Shown here: positions 26,088 through 34,126 of the stretch, one piece after another
Position numbering within the stretch: position 1 is the first letter of the stretch
How the letters are laid out: each line of letters starts with the position of its first letter
NCBI RefSeq assembly: GCF_029625215.1
Contig: NZ_CP121197.1
Coordinates: 1,178,001-1,242,000 of the forward strand
Reading direction: 5' to 3'
Source of the DNA: Aurantibacillus circumpalustris
Lineage (GTDB): Bacteria; Bacteroidota; Bacteroidia; B-17B0; Aurantibacillaceae
Length of the DNA stretch: 64,000 bases
The notes under the pieces: generated by a model
Told to the model about the DNA's origin: nothing
Seen by the model: the letters and a program-made list of their open reading frames with translations, nothing else
The model's database searches: none
Made by a program: the position numbers and the translations under genes

Positions 26088-26816
26088 ATGTTTGGCGACG
26101 TAAATTTAAAATACGAATTATCACGCATACGTAGCAAAATGCGTAGTCAAGAGGACCAAGCTATTGAAGAAGCAAAAAAAATATTAAGGCAGGATCTTCT
26201 CAGTAATAAAAAAATTTTAGACAATTTATCGCTTTATAGTAACACCTACGATGTAATTGATGAAGAGGATGTAAATTACTCAGAAATATTTACAGCTAGC
26301 GAAATAAAAAAAGTCGCAATACTATATAGATTAAAATTTCTTGACCATAACTTATATAAACCCGAAATACCTGACGAGATTGAATTTAAAATTCAGAATC
26401 TCAACCATACTTTTAGTAAAGAAATTAAGGGTTATAAAATCCTAGCTCCATATGGCGCGTTCGAAAAGGCCACCAATCCTATGGAATCAACTCTATTCGT
26501 AAAAACGAATTATGATAATTATTATTTGTTGCACCGTTGGGGAAAACCTATTAAAGCAAAAAGAAAATTCCAATTCTTACCACTGAGAAACTTTGAGTTT
26601 TTGGTAACTACAATATTTCTAGTAACAATGATTATTGCAGTTTCATTACCAACACGGTTAATCACACTCGATCACAAAGCTGAATATTGGAGTGGTTACC
26701 GTGCGGCAGCTTTTTTTCACCTTTTAATTTTTAATTTTGGGGTCACAGTCTACTTCACTTTCGCATTTGCAAAAAACTTTAGTAGCAGCGTGTGGAATAG
26801 CTATAAAGATTTTTAA
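26088..26816 (+). CDS. Hypothetical membrane protein
   Basis: 242-residue protein I do not recognise. The N-terminal about 180 residues are charged and soluble, with a helical stretch at residues 10-45. Two transmembrane helices lie at about 185-200 and 212-232 near the C-terminus. A short segment GYKILAPYGAFEKATNP and LLHRWGKPIKAKRKF precede the first helix. It begins 18 bases after the radical SAM gene and is the last gene of the plus-strand operon. It ends 3 bases from the convergent ferredoxin gene. No catalytic motif is visible. It could be a small accessory membrane component of the glycan locus, but that rests on position only. Confidence 0.55.
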   Translation: MFGDVNLKYELSRIRSKMRSQEDQAIEEAKKILRQDLLSNKKILDNLSLYSNTYDVIDEEDVNYSEIFTASEIKKVAILYRLKFLDHNLYKPEIPDEIEFKIQNLNHTFSKEIKGYKILAPYGAFEKATNPMESTLFVKTNYDNYYLLHRWGKPIKAKRKFQFLPLRNFEFLVTTIFLVTMIIAVSLPTRLITLDHKAEYWSGYRAAAFFHLLIFNFGVTVYFTFAFAKNFSSSVWNSYKDF

Positions 26817-26819
26817 TAG

Positions 26820-27146
26820 TTAAACACCGTCGCCTTTAATTTTCACTGTAACATTGTTCAAAGCATCGTTTAATCTTAACTGACAGGAGAGGCGTGAAGT
26901 AGGAGTAATATTAGGAAGTGTATCCAACATTGCCCATTCATCGTTACTAATTTCTGAAAGTAAATCAAATCCTGAAACAACTTCTACATGACAAGTTGCA
27001 CAAAGTGCCATTCCACCACAGGTTGCGAGGATGTCATATTCATTACCTTTTAAAAATTCCATCAAACTCAAACCCATATCCGTTGGAGCATCCAGTGTTG
27101 TTATCGAATTATCTGGATTTTGTATGTTAATTTTTATATCACTCAT
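26820..27146 (-). CDS. 2Fe-2S ferredoxin (adrenodoxin type)
   Basis: 108-residue plant/adrenodoxin-fold ferredoxin. The cluster ligands are Cys43, Cys49, Cys52 (CGGMALCATC) and Cys88 (SCQL). This is the C-x5-C-x2-C plus distal Cys pattern of vertebrate/bacterial-type ferredoxins. It carries electrons in the cytosol; its reductase and partner are not visible here. It lies 48 bases after the methylmalonyl-CoA epimerase gene on the same strand and may be co-transcribed. ISC-cluster assembly or oxygenase partners are typical roles, but there is no isc or oxygenase gene in the window. Confidence 0.93.
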   Translation of the reverse strand: MSDIKINIQNPDNSITTLDAPTDMGLSLMEFLKGNEYDILATCGGMALCATCHVEVVSGFDLLSEISNDEWAMLDTLPNITPTSRLSCQLRLNDALNNVTVKIKGDGV

Positions 27147-27194
27147 AATTTTGAGGCGCTAATTTCAATAAAATCTATAAATAAACGTTAAAAA

Positions 27195-27599
27195 TTATTT
27201 CTTCTCTTCACAAAGTTCCACTAAAACACCATTAGTTGATTTTGGATGTAAAAAACAAATCCGTTTATTATCAGCACCATCTTTAGGCTGTTGATTAATT
27301 AATTCAAAACCTTCTTTTTTTAAGCGCTCCATTTCCAATTCAATATTATCTACAGCGTAAGCAATATGGTGAATGCCTTCGCCTTTTTTTTCGATAAATT
27401 TTGCTATGCTACTCGTTTCGTTTGTGGCCGCAACTAACTCTATTTTAGTCTCCCCAAGCATAAAAAAAGAGGTGCTTACGCCTTCACTTTCTACAGCTTC
27501 TATTTTATAATGTTCTTTTCCGAATAGTTTTTTAAAGAGTGTATTGCTGTCATTAATATTTTTAACCGCAATGCCAATGTGTTCTATTTTTTGTATCAT
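27195..27599 (-). CDS. mce: Methylmalonyl-CoA epimerase
   Basis: 134-residue vicinal-oxygen-chelate enzyme that interconverts the (R) and (S) forms of methylmalonyl-CoA in propionate metabolism. The N-terminal HIGIAV supplies the first metal-binding His (His7). GEGIHHIAYAV provides the second. The C-terminal NGVLVELCE provides the metal-binding Glu. The length matches the family. It starts 2 bases after the stop of the DnaJ-domain gene, so the pair is one transcript. Methylmalonyl-CoA mutase is not in the window. Other glyoxalase-fold enzymes are less likely because FFMLGETKIELVA is the usual epimerase block. Confidence 0.92.
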   Translation of the reverse strand: MIQKIEHIGIAVKNINDSNTLFKKLFGKEHYKIEAVESEGVSTSFFMLGETKIELVAATNETSSIAKFIEKKGEGIHHIAYAVDNIELEMERLKKEGFELINQQPKDGADNKRICFLHPKSTNGVLVELCEEKK

Positions 27600-27601
27600 T
27601 C

Positions 27602-28537
27602 TTAATCCTTTTTAAAAAATGTTCTTTCATCAATTTGTTCAAAGCCTTCGTTAACTCCTTGCAGTAAGGTTAATTCATTGAGTGAATTTAGTTTATTTTC
27701 TTTAACGCTTTTGTAAAACTTTAAGTTTTTTGTAAAGGCGCCATTCACTTCAGAAGGTGTGAGGTATTTAGAATAATCGAAATTAGACCCCGAGCAATAG
27801 TATATAAAAAGTGGCTTTTTTGGTAGTTGCGTTACTGTGGCGGAAATGTTTTCTTTCAGATAAAAACTTCTGATAAAATCATTTTTATAAAACAAACAAA
27901 CAATTGTTTCTACTCCGCTCAGGTTTTTTACAACAAGGGTTTTATTATCTAGTGTATCGTATTTTGGAAGACCGAAAACGTTGGTATAGGGCTCGTCACC
28001 GAGTTTAAGATCAGAAACTTCTTTCACCTCAACAGTACTATTAACCGTTTCTATAAGACTATGCTCTTTACTTGTCTGTATTGCTTCTTCATGATCGCGT
28101 GTTGCAAGGTGCATGATAAGAAGAAAGAGTAAAACAGCGAGTGGTGTAGCAAATAGTATATATTTGAATTCGTTATAATTTTTTTTATTCTCTGCTTCTG
28201 CCATATAATTAGCTGTTTGTTTAGCGTACTTTTTTATATGGTCGTTGTAATATTGGCGTCGTTTAAGCTCGCGCTCATTGAACTTCCAGTTTTTGGTAGT
28301 CTTTACTTTCTGTTCGGACTGTGTTTGCGCTTGACTATAATGGAGTTTGTAGTCATAGGTCGCCTTTAGAGTAGGGTTGGATAAGGTTTCGTAAGCTTTT
28401 AAAATCTTGCTGAAATATTCGATACCATTTGGATTTTTGTCCGGATGATAAATTTTAGCGAGTTGCCTAAAAGCGGACTTTATTTCTAAAATTCCAGCAT
28501 TTGAATTTAATCCCAGTATTTCGTAGTAATTTGTCAA
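27602..28537 (-). CDS. DnaJ-domain membrane protein
   Basis: 311-residue protein. Residues 1 to about 65 are a J-domain with the HPD motif at 31-33 (YHPDKNPNG), able to stimulate an Hsp70 ATPase. A charged linker and a single transmembrane helix (about 127-146) follow, then an unrecognised soluble C-terminal domain of about 150 residues. It has none of the Gly/Phe or zinc-finger regions of canonical DnaJ. The start is TTG at 28537, since no nearby upstream ATG is in frame and the J-domain begins immediately. It may recruit a chaperone to the membrane. The next gene (methylmalonyl-CoA epimerase) follows after 2 bases. Confidence 0.82.
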   Translation of the reverse strand: MTNYYEILGLNSNAGILEIKSAFRQLAKIYHPDKNPNGIEYFSKILKAYETLSNPTLKATYDYKLHYSQAQTQSEQKVKTTKNWKFNERELKRRQYYNDHIKKYAKQTANYMAEAENKKNYNEFKYILFATPLAVLLFLLIMHLATRDHEEAIQTSKEHSLIETVNSTVEVKEVSDLKLGDEPYTNVFGLPKYDTLDNKTLVVKNLSGVETIVCLFYKNDFIRSFYLKENISATVTQLPKKPLFIYYCSGSNFDYSKYLTPSEVNGAFTKNLKFYKSVKENKLNSLNELTLLQGVNEGFEQIDERTFFKKD

Positions 28538-28611
28538 CTGCTCAGCGCCCGTTCATATTATAACAAACGGAAAGAGTAATAAATTTATTAAAAATTTCAG
28601 AAAGTGGTTTT

Positions 28612-30054
28612 CTATAATTTAATACAAACGTTTTTTGGTTCAGTAAAAAAATCAAGCGCCTCAAACCCCCCTTCTCTTCCTACGCCACTAGCTTTAACAC
28701 CACCAAAGGGTGTGCGTAAATCACGAAGTAACCAACAATTAATCCATACAATGCCCGCATGAATAGCATTTGCCATGCGGTGCGCGCGAGTTAAATTTTC
28801 TGTCCAAACAATACTTGCTAAACCGTAAATAGTCGAATTGGCCATCATTAAAGCTTCTTCTTCAGTATCAAAGGGAGTGATGGTAACAACAGGCCCAAAA
28901 ATTTCTTCTTGATTTGTGCGACAATCATATTTCAAACCTTCAATAATAGTTGGTTCCAAATAATACCCTTCAGAAAGTTCTCCAGGTGCAGAATGTTTTT
29001 TGCCGCCGCAAAGAATTGTTCCTCCTTCCGTTTTCGCCAATTCAATATAACTCAATATTTTTTCTTGATGTGATTTAGAAACAATGGCACCTATTCTTGT
29101 TTTATCATTTTGAGGATCTCCAACAATTAAGGTTTTAGTTTTTGCAACAAAATCCTTTTTAAATTTTTCATAAATACTACGTTCCACAAAAATACGAGAT
29201 CCGCAAAGGCAAATTTGACCTTGATTTGAAAAAGAAGAATTAATAGTTGTGGTTAACATTTTATCATAATCACAATCTGCAAAAATGATATTAGGATTTT
29301 TACCACCTAATTCCAATGACATTTTTTTAAACATTGGTGCTGCAATGGAAGCAATATGCTTACCAGTTACTGTGCCGCCAGTAAAAGATATAAGTGGAAT
29401 GTCTTTATGACTTACAATCGCGTTTCCAACTTTACCACCGAGTCCATGCACTATGTTTAAGACACCCGCTGGTAAACCTGCTTCAATGCAAATCTCAGAT
29501 AAAAGATAAGCAGTCATGGGTGTTATTTCAGAAGGTTTGGCAACTACTGTACAACCCGCGGCAAGAGCCGGAGCAATTTTCCAACTAAATAAATACAATG
29601 GTAAATTCCAAGGTGAAATGCAACCTGCAACACCTACTGGCTGACGCAAAGTATAATTAATGGCACTTCCTTCCATATCATGTGCATGAGAAGAATAATG
29701 TAATATGCCTGTTCCATAAAAATGGAAATTAGCTGCAGCCCTAGGAATATCTATGCTTTTTGCAAGTTTAACAGGTTTTCCGTTATCAATGCTTTCTGCA
29801 AGCGCAAGTTTATCGAGATTTTTTTGAATAAGTGAGGCGATCTTCAAAAGATAATAAGAACGCTTGTCTTTTGGTGTTGTGCTCCATTCCTTAAAAGCCG
29901 CGTTTGCAGCAGCATAAGCTAAATCAACATCTTTTCCATCACTATCAGGAATGTAAGAGTATACTTTTCCATTAGAAGGATTGTAGTTATCAAGATATGT
30001 TTTTGAAACTGGCTCAATTAACTGACCGTTGATATAATTTTTAATGTGTTGCAT
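28612..30054 (-). CDS. NAD(P)-dependent aldehyde dehydrogenase
   Basis: 480-residue ALDH superfamily enzyme that oxidises an aldehyde to an acid. It contains CISPWNLPLYLFSWKIAPALAAG for coenzyme binding, ISFTGGTVTGK, the catalytic Glu in LELGGKNP (about residue 248) and the catalytic Cys282 in NQGQICLCG. C-terminal FGGVKASGVGREGG is conserved. The overall pattern, including SNQGQICL and the short N-terminus, is closest to the 2-hydroxymuconic/2-aminomuconic semialdehyde dehydrogenase group. That would fit kynurenine or aromatic-ring catabolism, but no partner gene is here, so the substrate is uncertain. It is a single gene on the minus strand, divergent from the HTH regulator at 30234. Confidence 0.9.
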   Translation of the reverse strand: MQHIKNYINGQLIEPVSKTYLDNYNPSNGKVYSYIPDSDGKDVDLAYAAANAAFKEWSTTPKDKRSYYLLKIASLIQKNLDKLALAESIDNGKPVKLAKSIDIPRAAANFHFYGTGILHYSSHAHDMEGSAINYTLRQPVGVAGCISPWNLPLYLFSWKIAPALAAGCTVVAKPSEITPMTAYLLSEICIEAGLPAGVLNIVHGLGGKVGNAIVSHKDIPLISFTGGTVTGKHIASIAAPMFKKMSLELGGKNPNIIFADCDYDKMLTTTINSSFSNQGQICLCGSRIFVERSIYEKFKKDFVAKTKTLIVGDPQNDKTRIGAIVSKSHQEKILSYIELAKTEGGTILCGGKKHSAPGELSEGYYLEPTIIEGLKYDCRTNQEEIFGPVVTITPFDTEEEALMMANSTIYGLASIVWTENLTRAHRMANAIHAGIVWINCWLLRDLRTPFGGVKASGVGREGGFEALDFFTEPKNVCIKL

Positions 30055-30233
30055 AAGCTTAATGTAAGCTATAAAATTAAAGCTTTAAGCGCTTTAAACA
30101 AAATAAGTATGCTATAGAATATCTTTTAATGGCCTGAAAGTGCTGTTACAAAAGCGCCTTTTATTTTCTCTTTTAAGCTTAATTTGCTTTATTCTTAATA
30201 ATTAATATCTTTATATTCAATTGCAAAATTAGT

Positions 30234-31250
30234 ATGGCAGCTAAAAAGACTTTAAAATCCGTTAAATCAGACAACAATATTCAAAGTCAGTTTATAAGCC
30301 ATTTTAAACAAGTCTTACCGCCAGGAATGGGACTCGCCGAAGAAATGGCAGATGTGCTTAAGGTTAGTACCGACAGTGCTTATCGCAGAATAAGAGGTGA
30401 AACAGAATTAACAATCGACGAGATCTTTAAAATTGCCAAGAAATACGAAATTAGTGTTGACGAAGTTTTTAGTACTAGGGGAGATAAAGTTACATTTTCA
30501 TACACAAAGTTAACTGATAGCGCTGAAAATTTTGAAGGTTACCTTGTTCGCCTTATCAGTCATTTAAAAACCATTAATAAATTTGAAAATAAAAGAATTT
30601 ATTATGTAGCAGAAGAAATTCCTATTTTCTATTCATTTTACACAAAAAAGCTTACTGATTTTAAATTGTTTTACTGGCAAAGAAGCGTGTTAAATATTCC
30701 AGATTACCAACAAATCAAATTTGAATATGGTATCGTTCCTGAACACCTGGTTAATTTAGCGCATAATTCTTATCAGGAATACCTTACCGTTCCAAGTACG
30801 GAGGTATGGACAGATGAAACAGTATACACAGGCTTACGACAAATACGATTTTATCTTGACAGTGGAATTCTAACAAAAGAAATAGCACTTGAACTTTTTG
30901 CTGAATACCGTAAAATGATCGAAATGGTTCATAGAAACGCAGAAAGTGGTAGAAAAAATATAAGTGATAAAGAAGAAACTTATAGTCTCTATAATAGCGA
31001 GGTTGTATTAGGCACAAATTGTATTTACATTATTATGGGGGATGCGAGATTTTCTTACATTTCTTTTAACACTATAAACTCCCTCACAACTAATAATCCG
31101 GAATTTTGTGATGAAACAGAACACTGGATGCGGAACCTTGAAAAAAAGAGTACTTTAATAAGTGGTGTTAGCGAAAAACAACGCTACCAATTTTTTAGTC
31201 AGATGTTTAAACGTATTGACTCATTTATAGAAAAAGCACAAAACTACTAG
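30234..31250 (+). CDS. HTH-domain transcriptional regulator
   Basis: 338-residue protein. Residues about 15-80 form an Xre/BetR-like helix-turn-helix (GLAEEMADVLKVSTDSAYRRIRGETELTIDEIFKIAKKY). The remaining about 255 residues make up an all-helical ligand- or partner-binding region that I cannot assign. Proteins of this layout are common in Bacteroidota and poorly characterised. A near-consensus -7 element TATCTTTA (30206-30213) precedes the ATG by 20 bases. It is directly followed by the flavoprotein gene with no spacer, so the two share a transcript. It is divergent from the aldehyde dehydrogenase gene 179 bases away, a possible target. Confidence 0.8.
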   Translation: MAAKKTLKSVKSDNNIQSQFISHFKQVLPPGMGLAEEMADVLKVSTDSAYRRIRGETELTIDEIFKIAKKYEISVDEVFSTRGDKVTFSYTKLTDSAENFEGYLVRLISHLKTINKFENKRIYYVAEEIPIFYSFYTKKLTDFKLFYWQRSVLNIPDYQQIKFEYGIVPEHLVNLAHNSYQEYLTVPSTEVWTDETVYTGLRQIRFYLDSGILTKEIALELFAEYRKMIEMVHRNAESGRKNISDKEETYSLYNSEVVLGTNCIYIIMGDARFSYISFNTINSLTTNNPEFCDETEHWMRNLEKKSTLISGVSEKQRYQFFSQMFKRIDSFIEKAQNY

Positions 31251-32456
31251 TTGAAAAAAAAAGTGACTATAGTTGGCGGAGGTGCCTGTGCGCTGATGCT
31301 GGCTTGCGAATTAAATACGGCCAAATTCGATGTTTCTATTTATGAAAAAAACGGAGCCTTAGGGCGAAAATTTTTAGTTGCAGGCGAAGGAGGTTTAAAT
31401 CTTACGCATTCTGAAAATCAGAAAAACTTTATTACACGTTATACACCGGCTTCATTTTTTGAAAATTCGTTTTTACATTTTTCTAATAAGGATTTTATTT
31501 TATGGTTAAACGAACTGGGTATTACTACGTTTGTTGGATCGAGTGGGAGAGTTTTTCCATCAAGAGGTATCAAACCAATCGAAGTTCTCAATACTTTTTT
31601 AAATAAGATTAAGAAAAATAAAGTTGAAATTTTCACTAAACATACTTTAAAAAAATTTTCACACGAAAACATCTTATACTTTGAAAGTGGTTCTGTATTA
31701 AAAGAAATAAAAAGTGATATTATTATTTTTTGTTTAGGTGGCGCCAGCTGGCCTGTTACAGGAAGCGATGGAATATGGACCGCATTAATAAAAGAAAAGG
31801 GAATTCAAATAAATCCTTTCAAGGCAAGCAATTGTTCTTTCAAAATAAACTGGCCTGATGCAATCGTATCAAAAATAGAAGGTAAAGTTTTAAAAAACAT
31901 AAGCATTACTTGTGGCGGTAAAATACATTTGGGTGAAATTGTTCTCACAAAAACAGGCATTGAAGGAAGTGGCATATATCCCTTAAGCCCTGAGATTAGA
32001 ATACAACTAGAAGAAAAAAAGATAGCAGAAATAGTTCTGGATTTTAAACCAAACCTTTCATTAGAAAAAATTCAGGAAAAATTAAATTCGAAACCTTCAG
32101 AAACAAACATTACAGAACATCTTAAGAAACATTTAAATCTCAGTAATATTCATGTGCAACTTTTAAAAAGTTATCTTTCTAAAGAAGATTTTTTAAATAA
32201 TATAATTCTTTCAAAAAAAGTAAAAGAATTTAAACTCCTAATTACTGAAACCGGTCCAATTGAAGATGCTATCTCTACAATTGGAGGAATTGACTTAAAG
32301 GAGATTGACAGTAATTTTCAGCTTAAAAAATTACCAGAATGTTATGCGATAGGCGAAATGCTTGATTATGATGCACCTACAGGTGGTTATCTTTTGCAGT
32401 CTTGTTTTAGTATGGCAAAGTTTCTTTCTGACCGCTTAAATTCGGTAACTTTTTAA
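31251..32456 (+). CDS. FAD-dependent oxidoreductase, HI0933/PP_4765-type flavoprotein
   Basis: 401-residue flavoprotein. The dinucleotide-binding motif VTIVGGGACALMLA is at residues 4-17. ALGRKFLVAGEGGLNLTHSE (about 37-56) is the hallmark of the HI0933 family. FLGGASWPVTGSDG-like sequence and the C-terminal GEMLDYDAPTGGYLLQSCFSMA complete the FAD fold. The start is TTG at 31251, abutting the regulator stop codon; a GTG at 31263 is an alternative. The family is widespread, but its physiological reaction is unknown. The last about 50 bases before the promoter at 32582 contain no other gene. Confidence 0.87.
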   Translation: MKKKVTIVGGGACALMLACELNTAKFDVSIYEKNGALGRKFLVAGEGGLNLTHSENQKNFITRYTPASFFENSFLHFSNKDFILWLNELGITTFVGSSGRVFPSRGIKPIEVLNTFLNKIKKNKVEIFTKHTLKKFSHENILYFESGSVLKEIKSDIIIFCLGGASWPVTGSDGIWTALIKEKGIQINPFKASNCSFKINWPDAIVSKIEGKVLKNISITCGGKIHLGEIVLTKTGIEGSGIYPLSPEIRIQLEEKKIAEIVLDFKPNLSLEKIQEKLNSKPSETNITEHLKKHLNLSNIHVQLLKSYLSKEDFLNNIILSKKVKEFKLLITETGPIEDAISTIGGIDLKEIDSNFQLKKLPECYAIGEMLDYDAPTGGYLLQSCFSMAKFLSDRLNSVTF

Positions 32457-32581
32457 TATATAAAAACTTAGTTGATTGTCTAACACTTGTCATTATTTTG
32501 GCCACCAATACTCACAATTTTGCCATAAAAACTTTTCCACTACCTGTGAATAAGTATCCTGTTTTTTAAGCTCAATTACTT

Positions 32582-32589
32582 TATATTTG
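32582..32589 (+). promoter_or_regulatory. Bacteroidota -7 promoter element for enoyl-CoA hydratase gene
   Basis: TATATTTG matches TAnnTTTG exactly and ends 21 bases before the ATG at 32611. The TTG of this element is in frame with the gene and is a false upstream start. Confidence 0.6.
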
Positions 32590-32610
32590 TCCAGTTTAAA
32601 AAAAACAAAT

Positions 32611-33399
32611 ATGGTGGCAACTAGCGAGTACATAGTATGTGAAATTAAAAATAGTGTATTGGTTATTACAATAAACCGACCAGACAAATTAAACGCACTT
32701 AACAAACAAACAATTGAAGAGCTTCATGAAACATTAGTAGAAGCTGAAAACCAAGATGATATCCGTGCCATAATTCTTACTGGTTCTGGACAAAAGGCTT
32801 TTGTTGCGGGAGCTGATATTGCTGAGTTTGCGAATTTTTCTGTTACTGAAGGAAAACAATTAAGCTCAATCGGACATTTTAAGATTTTTAATTTTATTGA
32901 AAATTTTAGTAAGCCTATTATCGCTGCTGTAAACGGATTTGCATTAGGTGGTGGTCTTGAGCTTGCAATGGCTTGTCATATAAGAGTTGTGAGTGAAAAT
33001 GCTAAGATGGGTCTTCCAGAAGTAAGTCTAGGTTTAATCCCAGGCTACGGAGGCACACAGCGTTTAGCGCAATTGTTAGGAAAAGGAAAAGCGTTTGAAA
33101 TGATTGTAACAGCAGACATGATTAATGCCCAAGACGCTTACAAATGGGGACTTGCCAATTATGTGACCACACAAGAGGAATTATTAAATAAATGCTTTGA
33201 GATAACAAACAAAATTGCAACTAAAAGTCCTACTGCAATTAAAACAGCAATTAAAGTAATTAATGCTGGTTATAATAATAACCTTAATGGTTACGAAGTG
33301 GAAATTGAAGAATTTGGAAAAGCGTTTGGCACCAAAGATTTTAAAGAGGGTGTCAGTGCTTTTTTAGGAAAACGCAAAGCCGAATTTAAAGGCGAATAA
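32611..33399 (+). CDS. Enoyl-CoA hydratase/isomerase family protein
   Basis: 262-residue crotonase-fold enzyme that hydrates trans-2-enoyl-CoA in fatty-acid or amino-acid degradation. The oxyanion-hole segments are AFVAGADIAEF and NGFALGGGLELAMAC. The catalytic glutamates are expected in GGGLELA and LPEVSLGLIPGYGGTQRL. The ATG at 32611 is used. A TTG eight codons upstream belongs to the -7 promoter element and would place the start inside it. A strong intrinsic terminator follows the stop codon. The gene is monocistronic. Substrate chain length is not predictable, though it fits short-chain beta-oxidation. Confidence 0.93.
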   Translation: MVATSEYIVCEIKNSVLVITINRPDKLNALNKQTIEELHETLVEAENQDDIRAIILTGSGQKAFVAGADIAEFANFSVTEGKQLSSIGHFKIFNFIENFSKPIIAAVNGFALGGGLELAMACHIRVVSENAKMGLPEVSLGLIPGYGGTQRLAQLLGKGKAFEMIVTADMINAQDAYKWGLANYVTTQEELLNKCFEITNKIATKSPTAIKTAIKVINAGYNNNLNGYEVEIEEFGKAFGTKDFKEGVSAFLGKRKAEFKGE

Positions 33400-33418
33400 A
33401 TAACAAAAATCATAAAAA

Positions 33419-33442
33419 GACCCAGTTTTACTGGGTTTTTTT
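33419..33442 (+). terminator. Rho-independent terminator after enoyl-CoA hydratase
   Basis: Hairpin CCCAGT-TTT-ACTGGG with a closing A-T pair and a run of seven T immediately after. It starts about 20 bases after the stop codon at 33399. This is the only strong intrinsic terminator I found in the window. Confidence 0.85.
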
Positions 33443-33473
33443 ACACCCTTACGGTTTAATGGCGCTTGATAAA

Positions 33474-33491
33474 TAATGGATTAACCCATTA
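33474..33491. promoter_or_regulatory. Near-perfect 18-bp palindrome, candidate operator
   Basis: TAATGGATTAACCCATTA pairs at all positions except one central mismatch. It ends 7 bases before a TAnnTTTG promoter element, so a bound protein would cover the -33/-7 region. A further half-site TAATGG lies at 33457-33462. The binding protein is unknown. Confidence 0.35.
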
Positions 33492-33498
33492 AATTTTG

Positions 33499-33506
33499 TA
33501 ACTTTG
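33499..33506 (+). promoter_or_regulatory. Bacteroidota -7 promoter element for the small CxxC protein gene
   Basis: TAACTTTG is an exact TAnnTTTG match. The TTG at its end opens the frame but is part of the promoter. The likely GTG start is 15 bases downstream. Confidence 0.5.
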
Positions 33507-33521
33507 TGGCATAAATACATC

Positions 33522-33797
33522 GTGCGGGCTAATAAAAAATATCTACCATTATTTCTTACACTTCTTTTTCTGGCAATTTTTCAGGAAGAGTTTTCAGCGC
33601 AATGTGCTATGTGTAAATCGGCAGCGGAGAGTTCTTTAAAGAATAACCCTAATTCGATGGCTAGAAGTCTTAATTCTGGAATCCTGTATCTAATGGCTGT
33701 GCCTTACTTGATGATTATGTTTATCTTCAGAAAACAAATCATACAACTTTTGAGAAGTAAATTCGGAAAGGCTTCTAAATCAGAAGTTGAAGGTTAA
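33522..33797 (+). CDS. Small exported/membrane protein with CxxC motif
   Basis: 91-residue protein of unknown function. I take the GTG at 33522 as the start because the TTG at 33504 sits inside the -7 promoter element. An N-terminal hydrophobic segment (about residues 7-22) is followed by AQCAMCKSAAESS, giving a CxxC pair right after the signal or membrane segment. A second hydrophobic segment (about 48-66, LYLMAVPYLMIMFIF) precedes a short basic tail. Short proteins of this layout with a CAMC motif recur in Bacteroidota. The CxxC could bind metal or be redox active, which is not shown. A palindrome upstream suggests dedicated regulation. Confidence 0.65.
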   Translation: MRANKKYLPLFLTLLFLAIFQEEFSAQCAMCKSAAESSLKNNPNSMARSLNSGILYLMAVPYLMIMFIFRKQIIQLLRSKFGKASKSEVEG

Positions 33798-33823
33798 AAC
33801 TAATGTCAGTTTTTATTAATTGC

Positions 33824-34126
33824 TTACCTGTTTTGCTCAATTACTTTTGGCGCTTTGAAATAATCACTGTCTTTTTTTGGTGCGTTTTTAAGTGCTTCTT
33901 TTTGAGTTAGCGTTGTTTCAGGCGTATCAACACGTAATACATTTCTTTCGTTGGTCATATAGATCAAAGGCTCAACATTAGTTGTATCAAGTTCGTTCAG
34001 TTTATCCACGAAACTTAACATCCGGTTTATATCATTTAATATTTCAGGTTTAGATGTTTCATCAAACTCTAAGCGAGCAAGGTGAGCAATTTCATCTACA
34101 GTTTTAATATCTATTTTATTTGCCAT
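33824..34126 (-). CDS. gatC: Aspartyl/glutamyl-tRNA amidotransferase subunit C
   Basis: 100-residue stabilising subunit of the GatCAB complex, which converts misacylated Glu-tRNA(Gln) or Asp-tRNA(Asn) to the amide form. Conserved features are IAHLARLEFDE near residues 13-23, the central MLSFVDKLNELDTTNVEPL, and the C-terminal tail YFKAPKVIEQ. Length and motif order match the family. Its start overlaps the last 11 bases of the upstream acyltransferase gene, so the two are translationally coupled. gatA and gatB are not in the window. Confidence 0.95.
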   Translation of the reverse strand: MANKIDIKTVDEIAHLARLEFDETSKPEILNDINRMLSFVDKLNELDTTNVEPLIYMTNERNVLRVDTPETTLTQKEALKNAPKKDSDYFKAPKVIEQNR

